The notes under the pieces are model-generated. The model was not told where the DNA came from. It made no database searches and saw nothing but the letters and a program-made list of their open reading frames with translations. A DNA stretch of 64,000 nt from positions 50,056,744 through 50,120,743 of the forward strand of contig OX375877.1 of NCBI GenBank assembly GCA_947359465.1, read 5' to 3'. Source of the stretch: Metellina segmentata (lineage: Eukaryota; Arthropoda; Arachnida; Araneae; Tetragnathidae). Position 1 is the first letter of the stretch. Every line of letters begins with the position of its first letter. Shown one piece after another: positions 45,018 to 55,476 of this stretch. A program made the position numbers and the translations under genes.

Positions 45018-47366
45018 ATGACTTATTTAGTTAAGGGAAAGAAAGAGGACTTGATCAAATTGGTGGAGGAGATAGATTTAGAAATCACCGTAGAAAAATC
45101 CATAAAACAGTTAGTGAATCTTATTACTTCAAGTGAGGGATATGATGAGGAATTCACCAAAGCACTTTTTGGTAGAATTATAGAAACTCGAAAGACAAAT
45201 GAAGCCCTTGAAGTGGAAGAAAAGCGGAGAAATGAAGCCCTTGAAGTGGAAGAAAAGCGGAGAAATGAAGCCCTTGAAGAAAAGCGGAGAATTGAAGCCC
45301 TTGAAGTGGAAGAAAAGCGGAGAATTGAAGACCTAGAAGTGAAAGAAAAGCAGAGAGAACGAGAGTATGAGTTGGAAAAATTGAGAATAGAAGCAACTAG
45401 ACAAACCCAGCAAGGTGCAGTTGATCATTCTAGACCATCGAATCGAGACTTGACCAAGATCCTTCCGAAATACGACATGAAAGATGATATGAGTCTTTAT
45501 TTAATCTTGTTCGAGCGACAGGCAACTTTGCTGTCGCTGGGAAAAGAAATGTGGGTATCTCACCTATTAAGTTTGATCCCCCAAGAGATTGCTCATATAA
45601 TAGCCCGTGAACCAGCTGACCTAGCTACAAATTATGATCACATCAAAAATATTCTGTTAAAAAGGTTCAAACTAACACCAGAAAGATTTCGACAGTTATT
45701 TAGTTCACACCATAAAGCAGTTGATCGGAACTGGAGGGATTTCTATCATGAATTGTCTACTTATTTCGATGGATGGATTGCAGGTTGTCAGGTCCTTACT
45801 TTTGAAAAACTGAGAGATTTGATCATCACAGATCAGATGAAGAAAAAAACACCATCCGAATTCAAAGATATGTATCTCAGAGAATGGACAGAAATAAACT
45901 CCCCTACAGATTTGGTGGAACTGTTGGAGAAGTTTGAAGACGTTAGACGAACTGTGAAACGATACCCTGTCTTTGCGAAAGACAAGTTCGAGGGTCGAGT
46001 TCAAAACAAGTTTGAAAAGACCGATAATCCACCAAGGAGAAGCGATACCATAAATGGTAAAGGGATTAAGATAGAACGAAGATTTTCCGAACAAGACCCA
46101 AATCCGGAATTCGACCGCAGGAGACAGATGCGGTGTTTTCATTGCAATCAGCCTGGTCATATCCGACCAAATTGTCCAAAGTTGAAGAAACCTTCGGAAA
46201 CTGTAAATTACATTTCGGACATAGAACCTGAGAAGTACCTGGAACCGTATATCATGAAAGGAAAAATAAACGGTCAGGATATAAATCTACTAAGAGACAC
46301 CGGAGCGACCATTGACATTGTGTGTCGGAAATTGGTGAATTCAGCTGACATGACGGGTGAACATGTTTGGGTACAGCAACCTTTGGACTCCAGCTCAACT
46401 TGTTTACCTCTTGCCGAAGTTTTGGTAGAGTGTGAATTGGGAAAAACACTCACTAAAGCTGCTGTGATTCCAGATGAACTAGACCGCGGACGATATCTTT
46501 TAGGGAATCGGACTGCTGCCTTGTTAAAAAGGGAAGATTGTCAATCTGTGGATCAACTAAATGCAGTACTGACAAGGCATCAGAAAAAAGTGAAAGAAAG
46601 GGAAGAATCTCAATCTTTAATTAAAGAATCCGAAAAACCTATCCCAGCCGAAGAATTTATTACATTGGGAAAAAATGAAATGGAAGCAGGGGAAGTAAGT
46701 GACGAGTTCACTCATGTGGCAGAAGATCAAGATATCACTGAATTGTTAAAAGTGGACACTGAGCAGCTAATCAAGGCTCAAGGTGAAGATCAAGAGATGA
46801 GCTCTCAAGTTAAACAAATCCAAAATGGAAACCCTCCTAAAGATTTTGAACTTGTGAAAGGCCGACTTTTGGTAAAGATTAAGAAAGACAAGAGTGGTAT
46901 CGAAAGGAAGCTCATCGTCGTGCCCATAGAGTATCGAGAAAAGATACTGAAATTGTGTCATGAAGGCACGTCAGGTCATCTTGGGACCACCAAGACCAAA
47001 GACAGAATGACCAAGTACTTTTTCTGGAAAAACTGTTACAAAGAAGCAGAGGACTTCGTGAAGGCTTGCGATTCCTGTCAGAGAGCTGGAAAGGCAAGGG
47101 ACAAGAAAAAAGCGCCCATGACTCTTGTTCCAGTGATTACTGAAGTTTTTTCCCGTATTAATATTGACGCTGTAGGACCTTTGCCCGTGACGGACTCAGG
47201 CCAAATATACCTGATTACGGCAATGTGTATGTCGTCGAAGTACCCAGATGCTGTGGCAGTACCAAACATAACATCTAGATCCGTAATTAATGCTCTCCTT
47301 CAGATTTTTAGTCGAATGGGTTTTCCTAAGGAGATTCAACACGACCACAGGGAACCTCGTTTATGA
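45018..47366 (+). pseudogene. U8 gag-protease-integrase, 5' part of split ORF
   Basis: 782 codons, carrying the same +2 CA insertion beside the second integrase Asp as U3 and ending HREPRL. The stop overlaps the following ATG (47363-47366). Domains are as in U6 with the short coiled coil. Confidence 0.85.
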
Positions 47367-48532
47367 GCGAACTCACATCGGAATTTTTTGAACGTTTCGG
47401 CATCAAGGTGGTACTTAGCTCTGTGTATCATCCCCAGAGCAATCCGGTAGAAAGGTTTCATCGTACCCTGAAACGGATTTTGAGAGTTTTGTGTACCGAA
47501 GAAGGACCAGATTGGGAGAAGCATGTCCATGCAGTCTTGTTCGCCTTAAGGACAGTTACTCATGAATCCACCGGATTCAGTCCAGCTGAATTGGTTCATG
47601 GAAAAAACTTACGGACTCCCGTCACTCTTCTGTATGAAAACTGGTTACAGCCGGAAGAAGGAAATTCTTCAGTTGTTGAATATATCATCAATCTTCTCAG
47701 AAGATTGGAAAAATTTCGCAGCCTAGCCATTGATAATATGGAGGAAGCTGCCAAGAAAAGAAAAAAATGGTACGACAAAAATACCATGAAACGTGAATTC
47801 AATGTTGGAGATAAAGTACTGGTACTGGCACCCTCACCTGTAAATAAGTTAGCGGTTCAGTGGCATGGTCCTGGGACCATTGAAAGCAAGATTTCGGAGA
47901 CGAACTACTTTGTTGCCGTGCCCAACCGGAAAAAATCGTCACAAATATATCATGTAAATTTATTGAAGCCTTACTACCAGAGGCCGGAATTCATATATCT
48001 AGTCACTACTTGTGAGGATCAAGAATCAGAGTTGGAAGAAGAATTCCCGCCTGTGGAAAACAATCCCAATATTTTTGATCTCGAGGAGATATTGAGAAAC
48101 AGTGAAGTGAAAGGAAGACTGGAGGACGACCAGATTGACCAGCTCAGTTGTGTTATATGTAAATATTCCAAGTGTTTCTCAAACGTGCCTGGCCTCACAG
48201 ATCGTATCCAGTTTGATATCGAACTTTCTGAAATAAAGCCCCTCTGTGCGAAGCCATATCGAATGTCGGTCCGACATTCGCAGATTTTGAAAGCCGAAAA
48301 GGAATGTGCCGCTATTGTGTTTGCTGTCAAGAAGCTACGATGCTACCTGGATGGACCTACCAAGTTCTTTATCCAAACTGATCATAATCCTCTAGTATGG
48401 TTAAAAAAGAACTCTGGGGTAAATCCACGTCTCATGAGATGGGCTCTTGCATTGCAGCCCTGGAACTATGAGGTAATCCATCGTCAGGGCAGAAAACATC
48501 AGAATGCTGACAGCCTTAGCCGACTGTTCTAA
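47363..48532 (+). pseudogene. U8 integrase C-terminus-RNase H, 3' part
   Basis: 389 codons beginning MSELTSEFF, the equivalent of 25090-26259. It contains the integrase Glu, the C-terminal domain and truncated RNase H. Confidence 0.85.
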
Positions 48533-48695
48533 GTTACCAAAATGTCCTTTGAGTCTATTTTTATTGTTTTTTTAGGTAACTTGGCAGTTGTATATATGTT
48601 TGTAAATATTTGTATGAAATTTTGTAGAATTTAGTTTTTTTTTAAGTTATGGTAACTTTTTACAGGGTAAAAAGTTATTCTAAGGGGGGAAGAGT

Positions 48696-49105
48696 TGTAA
48701 CGTACACTTCCGGAATATCTTTTAAATGTTATGATAATATTTCTTTTCCCTTATTCCAAGATATTGTGATACTTCCTGTGTTTATTTATACTTCTTATTA
48801 CTCTTGGAAAGGATATCTTTTCTTTTGACATATTTATGTGAGCTTAAATGGTTTTCCCGGAAGTTCATTTTTTTTCTTTTATGTATAACGTTGGTGAAAA
48901 GATATTTTTTTGTAACGGTTTTTTAGAGTCGATTGGATGCTTCGTTGAAGTGTGGACGGAGTGCAGTGTTGGAATGGCGTGTTTCAGCCGTTATGTTTAA
49001 AACGTATGATGAGAGGTAGTTGTAACGGTGATGTCGCTACCATATTGTAAATAAATTTTTCTTTATTTCTTTAAAAAAGTCTATTTCTTTTATCACGACG
49101 TTACA
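48696..49105 (+). repeat. LTR 5 (full, terminal)
   Basis: The last LTR ends ACGTTACA at 49105 and is followed by the right GGGC target duplication (49106-49109). Confidence 0.95.
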
Positions 49106-49264
49106 GGGCAATGATGGTCCTCCGACTGGGTGCTCCTTCACAAGGGGCCATCACTTCCGGCCTTGTAGTGGCCAATGACTTAGGTCAAATGTGCCCGCCA
49201 TTAGAAAAAAAAATTTCATTCTGAAAAACTGTAATTGATAGTTTCCCTAATACATCACTGGGTC

Positions 49265-49475
49265 CGTCGTGGCTTAGTGGGAATCCCCATGAGCTTGCAA
49301 TCTGCGAGTTGTAGGCGGCGAAGGTTCGATTCCTCCCTGGTTGTATTTCTCTGTTCTAGTGAAAACCTTCCTTGTGCGTGTTTGACCATTACTTGATGTT
49401 GTATGTCTTGTTTTAGGCACAGCATAGACAAATATGGCCCTTACGCCATACAACCCAACCAACCCAAATTCCATC
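49265..49475 (+). repeat. second tRNA-derived SINE family
   Basis: Box A TGGCTTAGTGGG and box B GGTTCGATTCC (about 49271 and 49324) match the internal Pol III promoter consensus. The body ends with GGCCCTTACGCCATACAACCC and a short (AACC)n tail. It differs from the main SINE outside the boxes. No clean TSD was seen. Confidence 0.65.
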
Positions 49476-50047
49476 AGGAATCATTCATCTTTAATTTGAG
49501 CAACCATATAAATACAAACAACTATTTAAGTATCAACCGTGAGGGAAAGTAGATGAAACTGCGAGCATCGAAGAATCGTTGCAATCAAGTTATTCTGACG
49601 ATTCTTGCATTAGAAGGTCCAAACAGCAAACCAGCTTAGAGTAGCTTTGTAGGTATAGTGTATAGCATATATGGGCAACTCCCGGCCCTCTCTGGAATTT
49701 GAAACGTCCCGCGGAACATTTTAAAATCGCGCTCAAAAAAAAAGTAATAAAAAAATAAAAATATTTAAACATTTAAATTCTCTCTTCTCCGGTGCACGGC
49801 TGTCGCGACAGTCGCTTCAACAGAGCCATTTAGAAAATGTTTCGATCATCGGAAAGTTCTTGTGGCAGTGGCACAAGTAAACCTTCCTCCTGTATAAACC
49901 CGTTAAGGTCGTTAACCCGTTAATTTTGTTTTCTCATACTGTGTATTTAAGAATTTTTATTACGTTCCTTTGGAGCGAGAGTTCGATACTAATATTTTGT
50001 TCAAACATAAAAATAACATAAAACACGTTCTCCCCTTTTTTTAACGT

Positions 50048-50110
50048 TAGGTGCACGATTATATTTTCATGTGCACAGTGCACCTTTGCACACAAGTATT
50101 TCTAGCCCTG
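50048..50110 (-). repeat. partial GTGCAC-type hAT MITE
   Basis: It matches the left half of the 6393-6547 MITE in reverse orientation (ATTATATTTTCATGTGCACA, ending TATTTCTAGCCCTG). The other half is missing. Confidence 0.7.
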
Positions 50111-50338
50111 GTTTAGTGTGATGGTAATTCAGCCCTTTGCATTTGATTCATCGATATTACTCTAAGGCATATATGGGCAATCCCTGGCCCGCGGGCCGGA
50201 TGTGGCCCTCTCTGGCATTTGAAACGGCCCGCGGAACATTTTAAAATCGCTCTCGAAAAAAAAGTAAATATTATAGATTCTAGCCAACAGGAGAGTGAGA
50301 CTGAGGGGGGGGGGGACAAAAACCTGAACTACGTGGGT

Positions 50339-50590
50339 CAGTGTTTCTCAACCTTTTTTTAGTTGCCAGCACACCAAAAATATCTTAAATTGCAGCACAC
50401 CTAAATATAAAAATGAAAAAGTAGGTATTTCCAATACTACCTTATATAGTTATTAGTACTAATAAAATTAGTATTGGATTTCAAGAGATGGCTGAGCCTC
50501 TTTTCTTGAACCATTTCAATCAAAACGAGGTTTTAAAGTCGCTTGACAAGTTATCGGTGACACATCACGCCACTCAATTCCACAGATAAT
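50339..50590 (+). repeat. hAT-like fragment with CAGTGTTTCTCAACC end
   Basis: It begins CAGTGTTTCTCAACCTTTTT followed by CAGCACACC, a terminus type I associate with hAT non-autonomous elements. The other end was not identified. Confidence 0.45.
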
Positions 50591-50950
50591 AGGTAATAAT
50601 AACTATAAATTTCGGCATTGATTGTATCCGAGAAACGGCTTTGCACTTCTTGATTTCATTCCTTACAAGCGTATGTGATTGTTAAAAAACACTGATTGAT
50701 GCAAATCAACAATACTCGGATTTCTGCGCCCATCGGCATAAAATACTGATACTTAATCAATACGATATTATTTTGTTCATATAACTTTACCACATTCTAC
50801 TTTATAAATATATAAAATAAAATAAACCTTATCATTATTACTTTTTTACAACTACCTATTATCTACGGCCCGCGGTTTCATTAATATCCCGCAACTTTCC
50901 AAAGGTTGCCCATACCTGGTGTATAGGATATAAACTTCTGGCTCGAAATA

Positions 50951-51305
50951 GGTAATATTAAAGGTAATTGGTAATTTTTTAGTTAACGTCGTACTAGAGC
51001 AACACAATGGGCTATTAACGACGGTCCGGGATCAGTCCCTTAAGGGAAAGATCCGAGGACAACACCTCGTAAATTTGAACCACGGTCAGATGACGAAGCA
51101 ACACCTGAGCTGGCACCCCACTCTCCAAACTTCCACGCCAACCCAACGTGAAGACTTTCGGCCACGACAGATTTAAGGTGCACCAGCCGCCTCTACACCA
51201 TACGTTTACAAACATCCATGCCCAGACCCGGATTCGAACCAGGAACCTTCCGATCTAGAGGCTAACACCTTAACCACTATACCGCGGTTGGTCGGTAATA
51301 TTAAA
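50951..51305 (-). mobile_element. full-length antisense SINE, 12-bp TSD
   Basis: The SINE spans 50963-51293, flanked by GGTAATATTAAA (50951-50962 and 51294-51305). On the minus strand it keeps box B GGTTCGAATCC and the full body. Two extra bases (GC) sit inside the head (ACCGCGGTTGG). Confidence 0.92.
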
Positions 51306-51524
51306 AGAGAAATGTTCCTTAAACTCGAAGTCTTTTATTGAGAAAAATTCGGAATTTTATGAAGAAGAATCATTTTGGTATCCACGTGTGTTGTGCAAGG
51401 CGTGACGAGTGTCTTGAGAAACCAAATCTGCCATTTCTGGACACCGCTTCTCTTGTTTTCTTCTCGAGGATCTCCCTATTTCCTTAGTTGGGCAAATGTG
51501 CTGGCGAGCGTTAGCGATCAGGTA

Positions 51525-52085
51525 GGGATTCGGCATCGATGTCGATGTTTTCAAAACATCGATGTTTTTTAAAAAACCGATGTTTTTAACATCGATGTAT
51601 TGGAGTCGATGTTTTTGTAACATCGATGTTTATACGTGTCAATGATTTTACATTGTCGATGTTTTATTTTTGAATAAAAAAAAACGTTATAAAAATTTAA
51701 AAAATAATCAAGTAGCATAATTTTTAAATTCAACAAATCGAACATACTTTTAGACCAAAGTGGCCAAGTGTGAAGGGTCTGAAATGTAGGGATGTGACAT
51801 CGATGTCGATGCTTTCACAACATTGATGTTTTATAAAAAAACATCGATGTATTAGATCCGATGTCGCATCACTTAGTTATTTCCCCATTTCTCAAAACTG
51901 GTTTAGCAAGTTTAAATTCACTGAATTTTTAAAACATCGATGGTTTGGGGACAATGCATTATCAACATCGATGTTTTTCTGTCGATGTTGCATCAATAGT
52001 TGGTAAACCAGATTTAAGAAATGAGGAAACAAGTTTAAATACACTGAATTTTAAAAACATCGAGTACATTCTAATGTTTCCTGCG
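51525..52085. repeat. ATCGATGT palindromic repeat cluster
   Basis: Many copies of ACATCGATGTTTT and its inverse, arranged as short palindromes in three clusters (about 51530-51665, 51785-51870, 51930-52085). Two clusters start with GACATCGATGTCGATG or similar. They look like MITE copies with ATCGATGT-rich ends. Boundaries and TSDs are not clear. Confidence 0.6.
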
Positions 52086-52384
52086 ATGTTTCCAAATTTA
52101 AAAACTAATAGTAATAAGATATGACAATTTCAAAAAAGTAACAAAAATGTCCCGCTTTTTCCCGAATTAAAAATATTTTCAGGAACCAAATTGATATTTC
52201 TAAAAAAAACTTGATTAGCTGCAAAAAAAACCACGCTTAGAGGTACTCAAAAAAATCAAATAGGAAGTCAATGATTCGATTCAGTTTGAAGCGAAACGGT
52301 GGACCGATTCGTTCACATCAAAGATTCAATTCTAAGGAGCGATGGTCTCAATCTTAACTGTCAATTCTTTCTCTTACTTTTTAA
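52086..52384. other. AT-rich, nothing recognised
   Basis: No ORF, repeat or tRNA-like motif was seen between the ATCGATGT cluster and the SINE head at 52385. Confidence 0.35.
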
Positions 52385-52468
52385 CTGCTGACAAGGCAGT
52401 ATGGTGGTTAAAGTGTTAGCCTCCAGATCGGAAGGTTCCTGGTTCGAAACCAGTTCAGTGCATGGATG
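52385..52468 (+). repeat. SINE head fragment
   Basis: The tRNA-like head (TATGGTGGTTAAAGTGTTAGCC, then GGTTCGAAACC) ends at GCATGGATGTG, where Tc1-like sequence begins. The rest of the SINE is missing. Confidence 0.65.
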
Positions 52469-52955
52469 TGACCTAAGCATGATGTTCCTGGTAAATTGAA
52501 CGCCGACGCCCACATGAACATTTTGACAATCAGGTTCTTCATGCGCTCTGGCAATTTTATGGAATGGACGAATGTTACTTACAGAACGACATCGCTCCAT
52601 GTCATGTTGCAGCCTCTGTCAAGCTGTGGTATCAAGATATGGATGTAAAACGTCTTACCTGGCCTGCTCAGAGTCCCGAACTAAGCCCCATAGAACATTT
52701 TTGGGAAGAGTTAGAGCGCCGCTTATTGACCAGTGAACCACGCCCGAAAGCTACAGCTGAGCTGGCGACATTCTTCCAGCAGGAATGGACACAAATACTC
52801 ATAGCTGTGTATCAAAACCTGGTTGAAAGTATGCCCAGAAGGGTTGCTAGTGTAATTGCAGCACGTGAGGGACCACGCCCCTAATAAAGCATTTAGTCTT
52901 TTCCTTATACCATCACATATTGCTGTCCGGTCCAATATTGAAGGGTAGTGTACAT
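52469..52955 (+). pseudogene. Tc1-like transposase, C-terminal remnant, second copy
   Basis: It reads HDVPGKLNADAHMNI, then after a one-base frameshift LDNQVLHALWQFYGMDECYL, and continues as ORF 52564-52884 with APCHVAASVK, WPAQSPELSPIEHFWEELER and YQNLVESMPRRVASVIAARE. The catalytic Glu (PIEHFW) is present, but the usual QDN Asp context is changed to QND. The N-terminal DNA-binding half and first Asp are missing. The 3' end continues to a TATTGAAGGGTAGTGTA terminus comparable with the end of the copy near 6815. It is the same family as 6815-7420, in opposite orientation. Confidence 0.85.
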
Positions 52956-53024
52956 CTAGAGCGGCGCGCGTGTTCTGCGCGTAGCGGTGAAGGCAGAAGA
53001 GTCCATTTTCTCCAGGCCATTGTA

Positions 53025-53215
53025 GCCCGGTTAGGTGAGCAACGGATTAGCAACCAGAGTGTTGTGTGATCGAAATCATCCAAAGATCTTCGTGTACGAG
53101 GGGGTTTGGCGCAGGTTAAATCTGTTGTGTCCTCAAATGTCCTTCTATTGGCGTGGAAGTTTGGGGTGCCAGCTCCAGGATTGTTTATGACGTTTCGAAC
53201 TTAATCATCCGGTTG
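53025..53215 (+). repeat. diverged SINE, CCAGTGTGA-subfamily relative
   Basis: The head GTAGCCCGGTTAGGTGAGCAAC and the GCAACCAGAGTGTTG region resemble 4796-4830. The body matches TGGCGTGGAAGTTTGG and GTGCCAGCTC. The tail is missing. Confidence 0.5.
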
Positions 53216-54364
53216 ATAATCCGTTAATCTTCCTACCGGGTTACTGCGGCACGCGTACCAATTCTATGAATATTCAGATAGCTTCCTACATTTTGTGGTT
53301 CCGACGAGAAATTTACCAACTTTTAGTGAGCAGATTTTTGAGTTTTATGGGAATGTCGTCAGGAGGAAGGCTGCACACAGTGAGTGGTTTTTCTTCACCA
53401 ACTTATTATCACTGCCACCGCTTATGGCATGTGTGACATTGCACATTTTATTTTTATACATAACTGACCTATGTCAGTGTACGTCTACCCCGTGGACACA
53501 ACCTCTGCAATCTCGGTCTGCTATAGACGCAGAACCCCCACAAAAAGTCGTTAACAAGTCGCTGAACCCAGGGTACGGGTGCGAGAGGAAGCTCCCTGGC
53601 CGAAGAACTGTGAAAAACAAACACATTAAGATGCCAGAGTGATCGTCTTCTTGGGTTGGGAGAAGGAAAGACTACAACTCAACATGACAGAGTGAAACAA
53701 CAAACGTTTCTGAGCACATTAAGCAGGCAGGCTTTCTCTCAACTCATCTCTACAAAACAGAACCTATAAAGTGATGGAACGTCAATTTTGGACACGGACA
53801 CTTACGCGCCCTCCTGATTCACCCACGCACCAAAACCGACTCCCGCTTGAGAACGACTATAGATCCGCCGGTAAAGGGCGATAACCTAATGCGCGTGAAT
53901 ACCGCGCCTGATTCGGGAGCCATCGTGTTTTCAACCTAATTCTCTCCCTCAGTTTCCCCCTTTTTTTTTCTTTTCGTTTTTTATGTTCTAATACCTTCCG
54001 CCCTTTATCCAACGCGCTAGATGGGCTTGGAGATCAAATATAATTTAAATAAAAAGAGGATTTAATATGAAAATGGTGTTTCTTTCATCTTTCCAGGTAT
54101 GTTGATTTTCTTTCATTCCTAGGTGATTCTCTTTCTTCAAAAACTATTTACGCAAAAAGGACTCCTGGTTATTGTCAACTCTTTTTATACCACTATCGAT
54201 CATTCATTTTAGGCCAAACACGATTAACGCAAATATTCATTCCAAATTAATCTCTATCGATAGCTTCTTAATTTAACTCCTCGTCTATACCAAGTCATAC
54301 GACAGCATGGAATGATGAAATTGGAATCAGAATCCGCGCTAAAGACGCCAGTTGTGGAAGTGCT
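53216..54364. other. no recognised gene
   Basis: A 115-codon ORF (53295-53642) has no domain-like features. A pyrimidine-rich run occurs near 53960. Nothing is annotated with confidence. Confidence 0.35.
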
Positions 54365-55345
54365 TTGATTTTATGTTTTAACCTATTACCTGTTTTTAGA
54401 AAACATAACTTTTTAAAAGACCCTATATATTCCTCTACATTCCTTACCTCAAATATTCCACCCAAAACCTTTCTCCTCCCTGTACCCGATATTTTAAATT
54501 TCTGTAATGACCCCCACTTCAAACCTATTTCTATTTCCATGCTCGGGATCGAAGTGGGCATAAACACCAAATATTCCTCTATATTCCCTCACTCAAATAC
54601 TCCCATTTTCTTTCCAAGAGATACTTTCGAGTTCAACAATGAACCACTTCTCAAACCTATTTTCTCTTTAAGGATCGGGCTCAGAGTGGACACCAAGCCC
54701 CAATATTCCTCTACATTCCCTTCGTCATACCTCTACATTGCCTCTCACACATACTCCACCAAAACACTTATCTTCACTATAACATATATTTTCAATTCTT
54801 ATAACGACCTATACTTCAAACTTATTTTCCCTTTAAAGCTCCGGCTCGAAGTGGGCATCAACACCAAATATTCCTCTACATTCCCTCTCCCAAATATTCC
54901 TTTACAACCAATTTCAATCCCAAGACGAGATACCTTCAAGTTCAACAATGAACCACTTCTTAAATCAATTTTCTCTTTCAGGCTCAGGCTCAGAGTAGGC
55001 ACCAAGCCTAAATATATTTCTACATTCCCTCTCACAAATATTCCTCCAAAAACATTACCTTCCCTATACCCGATATTTTCAAGTTCCATAATGACCCATA
55101 CTTCCAACCTATTTTCCTTTCCATGCTCGAGTTTTAAGCGGACAGACACACCATATATTCCTCTACATTCCCTCTCACAAATATTCTTTTATAGTCCATT
55201 CTCTTCTCAAGATGAGATACTATCAATTTCTATAATGACCAATTCTTCAAACCTATTTTTGCTTCCATGCTCGAACGAGCGAACCATACGAACATTCCTC
55301 TACATTCCCACTCCCAAACAAATTTTGTCAAGTTTACTGTAGGCT
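54365..55345 (+). repeat. ~140-bp degenerate tandem repeat with a 325-codon open frame
   Basis: The block TCCTCTACATTCCCTCT recurs at about 54434, 54573, 54708, 54871, 55018, 55159 and 55299, usually 135-147 bp apart. Between occurrences lie CGATATTTTCAAGTTC-type and CTTCAAACCTATTTTC-type modules. One frame is open for 325 codons (54365-55342, MILCFNLLPVFRKHNF). The plus strand is G-poor, which removes TGA and TAG and makes a long frame likely by chance. I do not call a gene. Confidence 0.65.
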
Positions 55346-55476
55346 TTAATTGAAGCTTTTCCTTAAATGGTTCTGCATCTGCACTTGTGAACTAACCCAG
55401 AACAGCCAAAGCTACACATAACTCGAAAGAATTGTTACACCAATTCTGCCGCACCTGGGACTTTGATTTACGTTAC

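Larger units (their letters stand above)
43721..48695 (+). mobile_element. unit U8: 3'-complete internal region, frameshifted
   Basis: Short coiled coil, an intermediate T run in the leader, SEVKG and LEEEF. It has private changes near its 3' end (C at about 48271 and A in TGTAAATATTTG near 48605). Confidence 0.93.
15914..49109 (+). mobile_element. 33.2-kb head-to-tail LTR retrotransposon array with single TSD
   Basis: Eight internal units in the same orientation are separated by five full and four partial LTRs. The first LTR starts at 15918 and the last ends at 49105. The outer flanks carry one 4-bp duplication, GGGC, at 15914-15917 and 49106-49109, matching the 4-6 bp duplications made by Ty3/gypsy integrases. 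No internal junction has flanking host DNA: every LTR end abuts leader or polypurine tract directly. The order is LTR-U1-p-U2-p-U3-LTR-U4-p-U5-p-U6-LTR-U7-LTR-U8-LTR (p = 88-bp partial LTR). Near identity of the copies implies very recent expansion. Confidence 0.93.
49658..50926. mobile_element. hAT-type element, 1253 bp, 8-bp TSD, with nested repeats
   Basis: The left end CATATATGGGCAAC (49666) and the right end, reading CAGGTATGGGCAAC on the minus strand (50918), are flanked by a perfect GTGTATAG duplication (49658-49665 and 50919-50926). The ends are followed by GGCCCGCGG-rich subterminal sequence. The left end is duplicated at about 50168-50272, implying an internal rearrangement. There is no transposase ORF. 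It contains a partial copy of the GTGCAC MITE (50048-50110) and another hAT-like end (50339). Confidence 0.85.

Noticed and set aside
15918..49105. Array as a pure assembly duplication artefact
   Set aside because: Units differ by defined indels and substitutions (CA ladder, 60-bp and 76-bp length changes, private SNPs), which argues for real copies. Unit count could still be misassembled.
49905..49925. piggyBac terminus at TTAACCCGTTAA
   Set aside because: The motif resembles the right end at 1141-1158, but no partner end or subterminal similarity is visible, and it lies inside a hAT element.
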